Origin: a bacterium
GTDB taxonomy: Bacteria > Patescibacteriota > Minisyncoccia > Phycocordibacterales > UBA918
DNA length: 5,486 nt
Assembly: GCA_027487145.1 (NCBI GenBank)
Contig: JAIYEC010000009.1
Location: forward strand, 1-5,486
Direction of reading: 5' to 3'
Shown here: positions 1 through 5,486 of the stretch, one piece after another
Layout: each line of letters opens with the position of its first letter
Position numbering within the stretch: the stretch's first letter is position 1
Translations under genes and position numbers: made by a program
Notes under the pieces: model-generated
The model's database searches: none
What the model was told of the DNA's origin: nothing
What the model saw: the letters and a program-made list of their open reading frames with translations, nothing else

Positions 1-971
1 CTACGCTTACCGCTTCTACACCGGAGAAAGAGTATGACGCGCTAGTATTTGTGGGTGACGTGATGTTAGGACGACATGTAGAAACATTACTCAATCGACA
101 CGGATCTGACTATGTCTATCAGGGTGTTAATTTGAAAGAACTGTCAGAAAATCCGGCTGTGATAGCAAACTTCGAATCAGCGATGGCTGATACTCACATC
201 CAGACACCAGCACTTGCTATGAGATTCTCTGTTGACGAAAAACATCTTTTTGCACTTTCGCAACACGTTACCCACGTTTCGTTGGCCAATAACCACTCTT
301 TAGATTACGGCGAAGCTGGGTATGTAAATGCTGTTTCATTACTTGAGAGGTATGGAGTCTCTGTCTTTGGACATGGTAACGCAATTACGACTGACTCAAT
401 TTCATATATACCGACTGTACGCGGAAAAATAGCAATTATTGGTATAAATGCCACAGCACGGATTCCTGAAGAATTTGAGATACAGTCAGTGTGTTCTGAG
501 GCAAAGAAGAAGAGTGATTTTCAAGTCGTTTCAATTCATTGGGGTGATGAATACAAAGAAACGCACAGTGAGACGCAGCGCGTGTTAGCTGAGGTGTTGG
601 TAGATGCCTGCGCCGATCTCGTGATCGGGCATCATCCTCATGTCGTTCAGGATATCGATCTTATTAAGGGGGTCCCAATTGTGTATTCTCTTGGTAATTA
701 CATTTTTGATCAGTATTTCTCAACTGAAGTACAAGAGGGTCTTTTAGTATCATTTTTGTTCGAGGATGTACCGGTATTAGAACTGAGACCGGTCACCTCC
801 AAAGAAACACTCTCTGTCCCAAAACTCTTTTCGCCTGAAGCTGAGGGCCAATTCCTTGCAGATTTAGCCAATAAAAGTCATCCTTCGCTGAAGAACGCTA
901 TTTTGCAAGGTAGGATCAATTTATTTGAACCGGTTGCAACTTCTACCAAAATGGCTATTATGTCACGATAA
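1..971 (+). CDS. CapA family metallophosphatase-like protein, 5' end outside window
   Basis: This is a PGA_cap/CapA-type protein of the calcineurin-like metallophosphatase superfamily. The reading frame is open from base 3 to the TAA at 969-971, giving 322 visible residues. Family motifs occur in the usual order: GDVMLGR (54-74), NFE (168-176), NNHSLDYG (288-311), IHWGDEY (534-554), GHHPHV (627-644) and LGNYIFDQ (690-713). The Asp, Asn and His residues in these motifs correspond to the predicted metal site. A GTG at base 51 is an unlikely start because it falls inside the first beta strand (LVFVGDVMLG). The Thr/Ser/Pro/Glu-rich residues before it look like a linker after an unseen N-terminal signal or membrane anchor. 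Named relatives take part in poly-gamma-glutamate capsule synthesis, but no capB or capC is visible here, so the substrate is unknown. The FKBP gene follows after 10 bases. The family call is secure; the exact role is not. Confidence 0.9.
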   Translation, partial: TLTASTPEKEYDALVFVGDVMLGRHVETLLNRHGSDYVYQGVNLKELSENPAVIANFESAMADTHIQTPALAMRFSVDEKHLFALSQHVTHVSLANNHSLDYGEAGYVNAVSLLERYGVSVFGHGNAITTDSISYIPTVRGKIAIIGINATARIPEEFEIQSVCSEAKKKSDFQVVSIHWGDEYKETHSETQRVLAEVLVDACADLVIGHHPHVVQDIDLIKGVPIVYSLGNYIFDQYFSTEVQEGLLVSFLFEDVPVLELRPVTSKETLSVPKLFSPEAEGQFLADLANKSHPSLKNAILQGRINLFEPVATSTKMAIMSR

Positions 972-972
972 T
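934..972 (+). promoter_or_regulatory. Candidate promoter for the FKBP gene inside the 3' end of the CapA gene
   Basis: TTGCAA (934-939) and TATTAT (956-961), 16 bases apart, resemble a sigma-70 pair and would start transcripts near 968. A second -10-like box, GATAAT (967-972), overlaps the CapA stop codon and would start transcripts near 979, only about 3 bases before the ATG at 982. No Shine-Dalgarno sequence precedes that ATG, so a near-leaderless transcript from the second box would fit the pattern at tgt and uvrB. Read-through from the CapA gene is equally possible. AT-rich matches of this kind are common by chance. Confidence 0.3.
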
Positions 973-981
973 TCTGATTGT

Positions 982-1521
982 ATGTTTAGAAAGTATGAAC
1001 TTATTGGGGCTGGTATTAGCATCGCGTGTATGGCCGCCGCTCTCTACCTTATTCAACTTGAAACTAACGAAGCGCTTTTTGGTAAAAAACCTCAAGCTGC
1101 AACGGTAGCAGAAAGTGGAATTGTAGTAGTAGCAGATGGAGATGAGACAAAAGAGCGAACTAAAGCAATTGTTGAAGCAGCAGATGATAATGGTAATGTA
1201 AAATCTATGATTATTGACGACATAAAAGTGGGAGAAGGAGCAGAGGTAAAAGCTGGTGATACAGTAGCTGTACATTACATTGGTACTTTGCAAGACGGTA
1301 CCGAGTTTGATAACTCAAAGAAGCGCGGTGAACCATTTACGTTCACTGTCGGTGGCGGACAAGTCATCAAAGGTTGGGAAGAAGGATTAGTTGGTATGAA
1401 AGTAGGCGGACAACGAGTTCTCGTTATCCCACCAGACAAAGCTTATGGCGAGCAGGGGATTGGACCGATTCCAGCTAATGCAACGCTCGTCTTCGCCATC
1501 GAACTCGTAGAAATCAAGTAG
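982..1521 (+). CDS. Membrane-anchored FKBP-type peptidyl-prolyl cis-trans isomerase
   Basis: This 179-residue protein is predicted to catalyse cis-trans isomerisation of X-Pro bonds and so assist protein folding. Residues 1-6 carry Arg3 and Lys4, followed by one hydrophobic segment at about 7-26, suggesting a signal anchor with the C-terminus outside. Residues 27-75 form a polar, acidic linker, and 76-179 are one complete FKBP domain. By comparison with FKBP12, the pocket residues are all present: Tyr99, Phe109, Asp110, Phe119, Val128-Ile129, Trp132, Tyr155 and Phe171. ATG 982 is preferred over the in-frame ATG at 925, which overlaps the CapA gene by 47 bases and would put 19 polar residues before the membrane segment. 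No Shine-Dalgarno sequence is present. Cys16 is not in a convincing lipobox (SIAC), and hydrophobicity continues past it, so a lipoprotein is unlikely. The gene lies 10 bases after the CapA gene and ends just before a terminator. Clients are unknown. Confidence 0.93.
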   Translation: MFRKYELIGAGISIACMAAALYLIQLETNEALFGKKPQAATVAESGIVVVADGDETKERTKAIVEAADDNGNVKSMIIDDIKVGEGAEVKAGDTVAVHYIGTLQDGTEFDNSKKRGEPFTFTVGGGQVIKGWEEGLVGMKVGGQRVLVIPPDKAYGEQGIGPIPANATLVFAIELVEIK

Positions 1522-1550
1522 AATAACCACACCTACTTCGTTGCACTGTA

Positions 1551-1595
1551 AAAAAAGACCCTCACTGGACACATGGTCCCATTCGGGTCTTTTTT
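1551..1595 (+). terminator. Intrinsic terminator after the FKBP gene, symmetric
   Basis: AAAAAAGACCC (1551-1561) pairs perfectly with GGGTCTTTTTT (1585-1595), an 11-bp stem ending in a T run. The 23-base loop contains a smaller hairpin, GGAC (1567-1570) with GTCC (1576-1579). It lies 29 bases after the FKBP stop and separates that gene from tgt. The A run on the left arm means it could also work on the minus strand, although no minus-strand gene is seen nearby. Confidence 0.85.
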
Positions 1596-1666
1596 CTTGT
1601 GCGCCTCGTATCTGCGGCTATTCTAATTGATTTAGAAATTGAAGCGGCGCTTTTTCGTTATTTTTA

Positions 1667-1675
1667 TGGTACAGT
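1667..1675 (+). promoter_or_regulatory. Extended -10 promoter of tgt
   Basis: TGGTACAGT fits the extended -10 form TGn followed by a TATAAT-like hexamer (TACAGT, 1670-1675). No TTGACA-like box is found at the normal distance, which is usual for extended -10 promoters. Transcription would start near 1682, leaving a leader of about 5 bases before the preferred ATG at 1687. It lies downstream of the terminator at 1551-1595, where a new promoter is needed. Confidence 0.5.
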
Positions 1676-1686
1676 GGCCGGCAATT

Positions 1687-2895
1687 ATGACTGATAAACC
1701 AGTGTATTTCGAACTTATAAAAAAACAACCTGGGACATTAGGTCGCGCCGGGATTATCCATACCCCACATGGTGATATTGAAACACCAGCCTTTGTCGTG
1801 GTGGGTACTAAGGGAACGGTTAAGAGTATTAAGCCAGAAGACATGCGGGATTATGTTGGCAACCAAGTGGCTCTTGCTAATACCTACCACCTGTTCCTAC
1901 AGCCAGGCGATGATGTGGTAAAAGAGGCTGGCGGACTCCATAAGTTTTCTAATTGGAATATGCCGACTATCACTGACAGTGGTGGCTTTCAGGTATTCTC
2001 GCTTGGGGCAGCCTTTGGGAAAGGAGTAACTAAGTTTGCCAGTGGTGAAGTCACTGAAGAAACTAAGCAGCAATATCATGGACTCAATGTATATTCAAAA
2101 GATCTAGCGAGTGAGCACGGAAAGCTCTGTATTATCGACGAAGAAGGTGTAACCTTCACCTCACATATCGACGGCAGTATGCATCGCTTTACCGCCGAGC
2201 GTTCAATTGATATCCAACACAATATCGGTGCTGACATCATCATAGCTTTTGATGAATGTACGAGTCCAACAGCTTCGTATGAATACCAAAAAGAAGCCAT
2301 GGATAGAACTCACCGGTGGGCGAAGCGAAGCGTTATGGCTCACAAACAAAACTATCAGGCGCTCAAGAAGCAGGGTCTGTACGGTGTGGTGCAAGGTGGT
2401 CGCCACCTAGACTTACGTAAAGAAAGCGCCACTGTCCTATCGAACATGGATTTTGATGGCTTTGGTATTGGTGGAAGTTTCAGTAAAGCTGACCTTGGAG
2501 AAGCAATTAAAGTTGTGAATGAAATTCTTCCAGAAGATAAGCCGCGCCACTTACTGGGCATTGGTGAACCGGAAGATATTTTTGAAGGAGTTCGTCTTGG
2601 TTGCGATACCTTTGACTGCGTAGCACCAACTCGTATAGCGCGCACTGGGACTATCTATGAAATGACCAATGAAGGTCACAGGCGGACCAACCTCATGAAT
2701 ACTAAGTATCAACGTGACTTCAGTAAGCCTGATGAGTCATGTGACTGCTACGTATGTACGAACTACACCAAGGCTTACTTAGCACACCTCTTCCGCTCGG
2801 GGGAGATGCTCGGCCCACACTTGGCGTCACTACACAACCTCTACTACATTGTGAATTACACGAAGCGTTTGCGTGAAGAAATTCTAAGAGGTTGA
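1687..2895 (+). CDS. tgt: tRNA-guanine(34) transglycosylase
   Basis: This enzyme exchanges guanine at wobble position 34 of GUN-anticodon tRNAs for a queuosine precursor base (preQ1 in most bacteria, queuine in salvagers). Numbering from ATG 1687 gives 402 residues. The key residues, by comparison with the Zymomonas and E. coli enzymes, are Asp97 in DSGGFQVFS, Asp189 and Cys191 in FDEC, Gln236 in VQGG, Gly262-Gly263, and nucleophile Asp310 in FDCVAPTR. The zinc ligands are Cys352, Cys354, Cys357 and His383. Oddities are about 38 extra residues between Asp97 and Asp189, Ser264 where GGL is usual, VAPTRIARTG where bacterial enzymes have V(M/L)PTRNARNG, and a C-terminus that stops early. Start choice: in-frame TTG 1639 and ATG 1666 lie upstream of or within the putative promoter, while ATG 1687 begins just before the conserved core. 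There is no Shine-Dalgarno sequence. No other queuosine gene is visible, so precursor salvage is possible but unproven. Confidence 0.95.
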   Translation: MTDKPVYFELIKKQPGTLGRAGIIHTPHGDIETPAFVVVGTKGTVKSIKPEDMRDYVGNQVALANTYHLFLQPGDDVVKEAGGLHKFSNWNMPTITDSGGFQVFSLGAAFGKGVTKFASGEVTEETKQQYHGLNVYSKDLASEHGKLCIIDEEGVTFTSHIDGSMHRFTAERSIDIQHNIGADIIIAFDECTSPTASYEYQKEAMDRTHRWAKRSVMAHKQNYQALKKQGLYGVVQGGRHLDLRKESATVLSNMDFDGFGIGGSFSKADLGEAIKVVNEILPEDKPRHLLGIGEPEDIFEGVRLGCDTFDCVAPTRIARTGTIYEMTNEGHRRTNLMNTKYQRDFSKPDESCDCYVCTNYTKAYLAHLFRSGEMLGPHLASLHNLYYIVNYTKRLREEILRG

Positions 2896-2920
2896 CCAGT
2901 TTTTACATTTCAAGTACGGT
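2892..2920 (+). promoter_or_regulatory. Weak candidate promoter between tgt and the HD gene
   Basis: TTGACC (2892-2897) matches the -35 consensus well and overlaps the tgt stop codon. Seventeen bases later TACGGT (2915-2920) is only a poor -10 match. If used, transcripts would start near 2927 and carry the strong ribosome binding site of the HD gene. Co-transcription with tgt without this promoter is at least as likely, because no terminator separates the two genes. Confidence 0.2.
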
Positions 2921-2940
2921 AAACGCACTTTTCCCAACAT

Positions 2941-2947
2941 AGGAGGT
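2941..2947 (+). promoter_or_regulatory. Strong Shine-Dalgarno sequence fixing the HD-gene start
   Basis: AGGAGGT is a near-perfect anti-16S match. AGGAGG ends 5 bases before ATG 2952. The in-frame GTG at 2946 overlaps this site and so cannot be the start it serves. It is the only convincing Shine-Dalgarno sequence before a gene start in the window. Confidence 0.85.
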
Positions 2948-2951
2948 GGAG

Positions 2952-3626
2952 ATGAGGAATTTTCGACCACTTGAGCTCGGGGTGATAAAAGAGCACATTG
3001 AGCGCCATGCGAGTACTCATGACATCTTCATGGATTTGGTCGGTACGATTATCGATCGAGGCACTGAGGGATATTCACTCATCGAAAAAGCTGCTGTCAG
3101 CATTACCAATGATTTTCGTGATGTGCGTAGGCATACTGGTGAAAAATTCGAAGTTCATCAGCGCTCAGTCGCCGTGATTGATTTGCTCTACTGCGGCAAC
3201 CGCGACCATCGTGATATTTGCTCAGATCTACTCCACGATACCCCTGAAGACGTACCTGAAGTTACCTTTGAAGACATTCGGATATCATACGGAAGGAAGG
3301 TTGCTCGTAATGTCGAGGGAGTAACGAAGCCTCGATTACCAGAGCAAGGCGGTATGAAAGATGAAGACTACGAAGAAATTTGTAGTCAGATTATCTTCAG
3401 GCATGTCAGAGACTTTGGCCCAGGAAGCATTCAGCTTAAGTCACGTGATCGACTTCATAACATGCTTACGTTGTGGGGTATGAGTCAAAAGAAGCTAAGG
3501 AAAATCCGCGAGACAATCCAATTTATGATACCGCTCAGTATTAGCGGTGACTATCTCTGGAAAGAGCTGACAATGGCAACCTCAGAGCAGTTGTCACGAT
3601 TACATATCGATGACACCGTAGTCTAA
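2952..3626 (+). CDS. Stand-alone HD-domain hydrolase, RelA/SpoT (p)ppGpp-hydrolase-like
   Basis: This 224-residue soluble protein resembles the N-terminal HD hydrolase domain of Rel/SpoT enzymes, which removes the 3'-pyrophosphate of (p)ppGpp. Compared with Rel of Streptococcus equisimilis, it keeps the metal ligands His69 (H53), His95-Asp96 (H77-D78) and Asp166 (D144). It also keeps Glu99-Asp100 (E81-D82), Arg60 (R44) and Asn170 (N148); Lys45 is replaced by His61. Typical family text includes LLHDTPED, VEGVTK and DRLHNMLTL. Residues 1 to about 45 form a polar, probably helical extension. There is no room for a synthetase, TGS or ACT domain, so it is comparable to small alarmone hydrolases or the NADPH/ppGpp phosphatase MESH1. 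It lies 56 bases after tgt, probably in the same transcript, and ends before a strong terminator. The fold and intact metal site are well supported; the actual substrate is inferred. Confidence 0.85.
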   Translation: MRNFRPLELGVIKEHIERHASTHDIFMDLVGTIIDRGTEGYSLIEKAAVSITNDFRDVRRHTGEKFEVHQRSVAVIDLLYCGNRDHRDICSDLLHDTPEDVPEVTFEDIRISYGRKVARNVEGVTKPRLPEQGGMKDEDYEEICSQIIFRHVRDFGPGSIQLKSRDRLHNMLTLWGMSQKKLRKIRETIQFMIPLSISGDYLWKELTMATSEQLSRLHIDDTVV

Positions 3627-3639
3627 GGTATTCGCGCGC

Positions 3640-3673
3640 GTGGGCCGGACTCAATATCCGGCCCGCTTTTTTT
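3640..3673 (+). terminator. Strong intrinsic terminator after the HD gene
   Basis: GGGCCGGA (3642-3649) pairs with TCCGGCCC (3657-3664) around a 7-base loop. A G-T pair (3641 with 3665) and a G-C pair (3640 with 3666) extend the stem to 10 bp. Seven T residues (3667-3673) follow directly. It closes the tgt-HD unit and insulates uvrB, whose own -10 box lies 15 bases beyond. Confidence 0.95.
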
Positions 3674-3688
3674 ATACCTAAAATAACG

Positions 3689-3694
3689 TATACT
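3689..3694 (+). promoter_or_regulatory. -10 box of uvrB, placing the transcript start on the start codon
   Basis: TATACT differs from TATAAT at one position. Counting its last base as -7 puts +1 exactly at 3701, the first base of the GTG start codon. The preceding stretch, only 27 bases from the terminator T run, has no good -35 box and no SOS-box-like palindrome. The likely reading is a leaderless uvrB transcript. Confidence 0.55.
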
Positions 3695-3700
3695 CTATTT

Positions 3701-5486
3701 GTGAAATTTGAAATCTCAACCGACAAAACACCAGCCGGTGACCAACCACAAGCCATTGAAGCATTGGTTTCGGGTATTAAAGCTGGACATAGACGCCAGA
3801 CGCTTTTAGGTGTGACCGGATCAGGAAAGACATTCACCGCTGCAAACGTAATTCAACAAATCCAAAAGCCGACGCTCGTGATTGCTCACAATAAAACGCT
3901 CGCCGCCCAGTTAGCTCAAGAGTATCGGGACTTCTTTCCAAATAACGCAGTCCATTACTTTGTTTCGTACTATGATTACTATCAGCCAGAGGCATATATG
4001 CCAACGTCTGATACCTATATTGAAAAGGAGTCACAAATTAACGAAGAGATTGATCGGCTACGCCACGCTTCAACGCAAGCTCTCTTAACGAGGCAGGATG
4101 TGATTATTGTCGCATCTGTTTCGTGTATTTACGGATTGGGAGCACCAGCCGAATATCTCAAAAAACACCTCCAAATTGAGAAGGGGTATGAAACAACCCG
4201 AACCGATATGATTCGCATCTTGGTTGATCTGTATTTTGAACGTACGAACGCCGACCTCACACCTGCTCATTTCCGAGCGGTAGGAAATACGATTGAAATT
4301 ATGCCGACTAACGAACGGGTTATCTTTCGCCTTGGGTTTACTGGTAATAGTATTTCATCAATTACAAAAATTGACCCGGTCACGCGAGCAATCATCTCTG
4401 AACCGGATACCTTTTTCTTATTCCCAGCTAAACACTTCGTGACGCCAGAAGATGAACGAAAGGTGGCCATTGCAGATATCAAGATTGAACTTGATGAGCA
4501 ACTGAAAAAATTTAAGAAAGAAGGGAAGCTGCTTGAGGCAGAACGGTTACGTCGCCGGACTGAGTACGATATCGCAATGATGCGTGAGATTGGCTACTGT
4601 AATGGTATCGAAAATTACTCCCGACACTTTGATAGGCGAAAAGCCGGTGAGGCTCCATACACGTTACTCTCATACTTCCCACACAAAGAGGATGGTACAC
4701 CAGATTTTCTTACTATCATCGATGAGTCACACGTCACGATTCCACAACTTAACGGAATGTTTGCTGGTGACCGTTCTCGTAAAGATACATTGGTGGAGTT
4801 CGGTTTCCGCCTCCCAAGTGCGGTAGACAACCGTCCGCTGAAGTTTGCCGAATTCGAAGAGCGCGTAGGGCAGCAAATTTATACTACCGCCACCCCAGGT
4901 AAGTACGAACTGGCACAGCTAGCAGAAGCTGGCTTAAAACCCGTAGAACAAATCATTCGTCCAACTGGCTTGGTTGATCCAATCATTGATGTTCGCCCGA
5001 TTGTCGAGAAGGATGACTATCCTGGCCAGGTGAAAGACTTCATCGAGGAGTCTGAACGTGTGATTAAAGGTGGAGCCAGGGTGCTTGTAACGACACTCAC
5101 GAAACGTATGGCAGAAGACCTTACTGACTTTTTGACCGAAAAGGGTATCAATACCAAATACATCCACAGTGATGTAGATACAATTGAACGTATCGAAATT
5201 CTCACTGATTTTAGACGGGGTAAGTTTGATTGTTTGGTTGGAGTTAACCTTTTGCGTGAAGGACTCGACTTACCGGAAGTGGAGCTGGTCGCTATTCTTG
5301 ATGCTGACAAAGCTGGGTTCCTTCGCAGCGAGACAGCCCTCATTCAAACCATTGGCCGGGCGGCTCGAAATGTAAACGGGCGCGTGGTGCTGTATGCTGA
5401 TGAAATAACTGATGCGCTTGAGTATGCAATTGGCGAAACGAATCGCCGACGCGATAAGCAGATTGCGTATAACGAAGCACACGGTA
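3701..5486 (+). CDS. uvrB: Excinuclease ABC subunit B, 3' end outside window
   Basis: UvrB is the DNA-damage-verifying helicase-like subunit of UvrABC nucleotide excision repair. It is loaded by UvrA and recruits UvrC for incision. The window shows 595 codons without a stop; full-length proteins are about 660-680 residues, so the linker and C-terminal UVR motif that contacts UvrC are cut off. Visible motifs are GDQP (13-16), Walker A GVTGSGKT (37-44), the beta-hairpin YYDYYQPEAY (90-99), the SVSCIYGLG segment, GYCNGIENYSRH, Walker B DESH (341-344), YTTATPG (394-400), VLVTTLTKRMAEDL from 461, LREGLD and QTIGRAARN (549-557). GTG 3701 fits the family N-terminus and has no Shine-Dalgarno sequence. 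Differences from the family appear in domain 2, the UvrA contact region: the second Arg of the usual FRVRGD is Val194, and a usual Glu further on is Gly212. The helicase motifs look fully functional. Confidence 0.97.
   Translation, partial: MKFEISTDKTPAGDQPQAIEALVSGIKAGHRRQTLLGVTGSGKTFTAANVIQQIQKPTLVIAHNKTLAAQLAQEYRDFFPNNAVHYFVSYYDYYQPEAYMPTSDTYIEKESQINEEIDRLRHASTQALLTRQDVIIVASVSCIYGLGAPAEYLKKHLQIEKGYETTRTDMIRILVDLYFERTNADLTPAHFRAVGNTIEIMPTNERVIFRLGFTGNSISSITKIDPVTRAIISEPDTFFLFPAKHFVTPEDERKVAIADIKIELDEQLKKFKKEGKLLEAERLRRRTEYDIAMMREIGYCNGIENYSRHFDRRKAGEAPYTLLSYFPHKEDGTPDFLTIIDESHVTIPQLNGMFAGDRSRKDTLVEFGFRLPSAVDNRPLKFAEFEERVGQQIYTTATPGKYELAQLAEAGLKPVEQIIRPTGLVDPIIDVRPIVEKDDYPGQVKDFIEESERVIKGGARVLVTTLTKRMAEDLTDFLTEKGINTKYIHSDVDTIERIEILTDFRRGKFDCLVGVNLLREGLDLPEVELVAILDADKAGFLRSETALIQTIGRAARNVNGRVVLYADEITDALEYAIGETNRRRDKQIAYNEAHG

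Noticed and set aside
51..53. GTG as the start codon of the CapA gene
   Set aside because: It lies within the first beta strand of the fold. The same frame is open to the left edge and encodes a sensible linker plus the LVF strand, so the gene starts outside the window.
925..981. N-terminal extension of the FKBP from ATG 925
   Set aside because: It overlaps the CapA coding sequence and has no ribosome binding site. It would also place a polar segment before a normal positive-then-hydrophobic membrane anchor starting at 982.
1024..1032. Lipoprotein cleavage site at Cys16 of the FKBP (SIAC)
   Set aside because: There is no Leu/Val/Ile at position -3, and the hydrophobic stretch continues about ten residues past the Cys. 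A membrane anchor is more likely.
958..1293. Minus-strand open frame across the FKBP gene
   Set aside because: It is Phe/Tyr/Cys/Ser-rich shadow translation of a conserved gene, with no start signal or recognisable domain.
1639..1686. Upstream in-frame start codons of tgt (TTG 1639, ATG 1666)
   Set aside because: They lie upstream of or within the extended -10 motif, add residues without family similarity, and have no Shine-Dalgarno sequence.
2893..2895. TGA recoded as glycine, as in Gracilibacteria
   Set aside because: None of the five long frames has an internal TGA, and read-through at 2893 meets TAA after eight unrelated residues.
3631..3641. Alternating GCGCGCG run as a Z-DNA or recombination site
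   Set aside because: It is too short to mean much and directly adjoins the terminator stem.
3541..5482. Minus-strand and second-frame open frames across the HD gene and uvrB
   Set aside because: uvrB is continuous and highly conserved across 3701-5486 on the plus strand. The others lack ribosome binding sites and domains.

Overview
The window is ordinary-looking bacterial chromosome read with the standard code: TAA, TAG and TGA all end genes, and no long frame has an internal TGA. It holds five protein genes, all on the + strand, in two or three transcription units separated by two clear intrinsic terminators. No RNA gene, mobile element, CRISPR array or long repeat was seen. Several traits resemble Patescibacteria (Candidate Phyla Radiation, probably Parcubacteria-like). 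These are a tRNA-guanine transglycosylase with an extra segment after its active-site Asp motif, a single-pass membrane-anchored FKBP beside a CapA-type protein, -10 boxes almost touching start codons, and compact spacing. That placement rests on remembered family traits and is an inference; a 16S or ribosomal-protein tree from the parent contig would decide it.

Bases 1-1521: the 3' part of a CapA-family metallophosphatase-like gene, whose true start lies upstream of the window, is followed 10 bases later by a membrane-anchored FKBP-type peptidyl-prolyl isomerase. Both probably act at the cell surface, or at least the FKBP does. The unit ends in a hairpin terminator at 1551-1595.

Bases 1596-3673: tgt, with an extended -10 box just before its start, is followed by a stand-alone HD-domain protein resembling the hydrolase half of RelA/SpoT. 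The HD gene has a textbook Shine-Dalgarno sequence and is probably co-transcribed with tgt. The unit ends at a strong GC-rich terminator at 3640-3673.

Bases 3674-5486: uvrB of the nucleotide excision repair system starts at GTG 3701. A -10 box sits exactly where it would place the transcript's first base on the start codon. The gene runs off the right edge, so its C-terminal UVR region is not seen.

I did not find a new defence or mobile system. The most noteworthy points are within known families. The transglycosylase has a 38-residue insertion, an altered base-specificity loop and a short or frame-shifted C-terminus. The alarmone-hydrolase-like protein has no synthetase domain. UvrB lacks two charged residues of the family's UvrA-docking domain. 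Leaderless-type starts (FKBP, tgt, uvrB) contrast with one strong Shine-Dalgarno start (HD gene).
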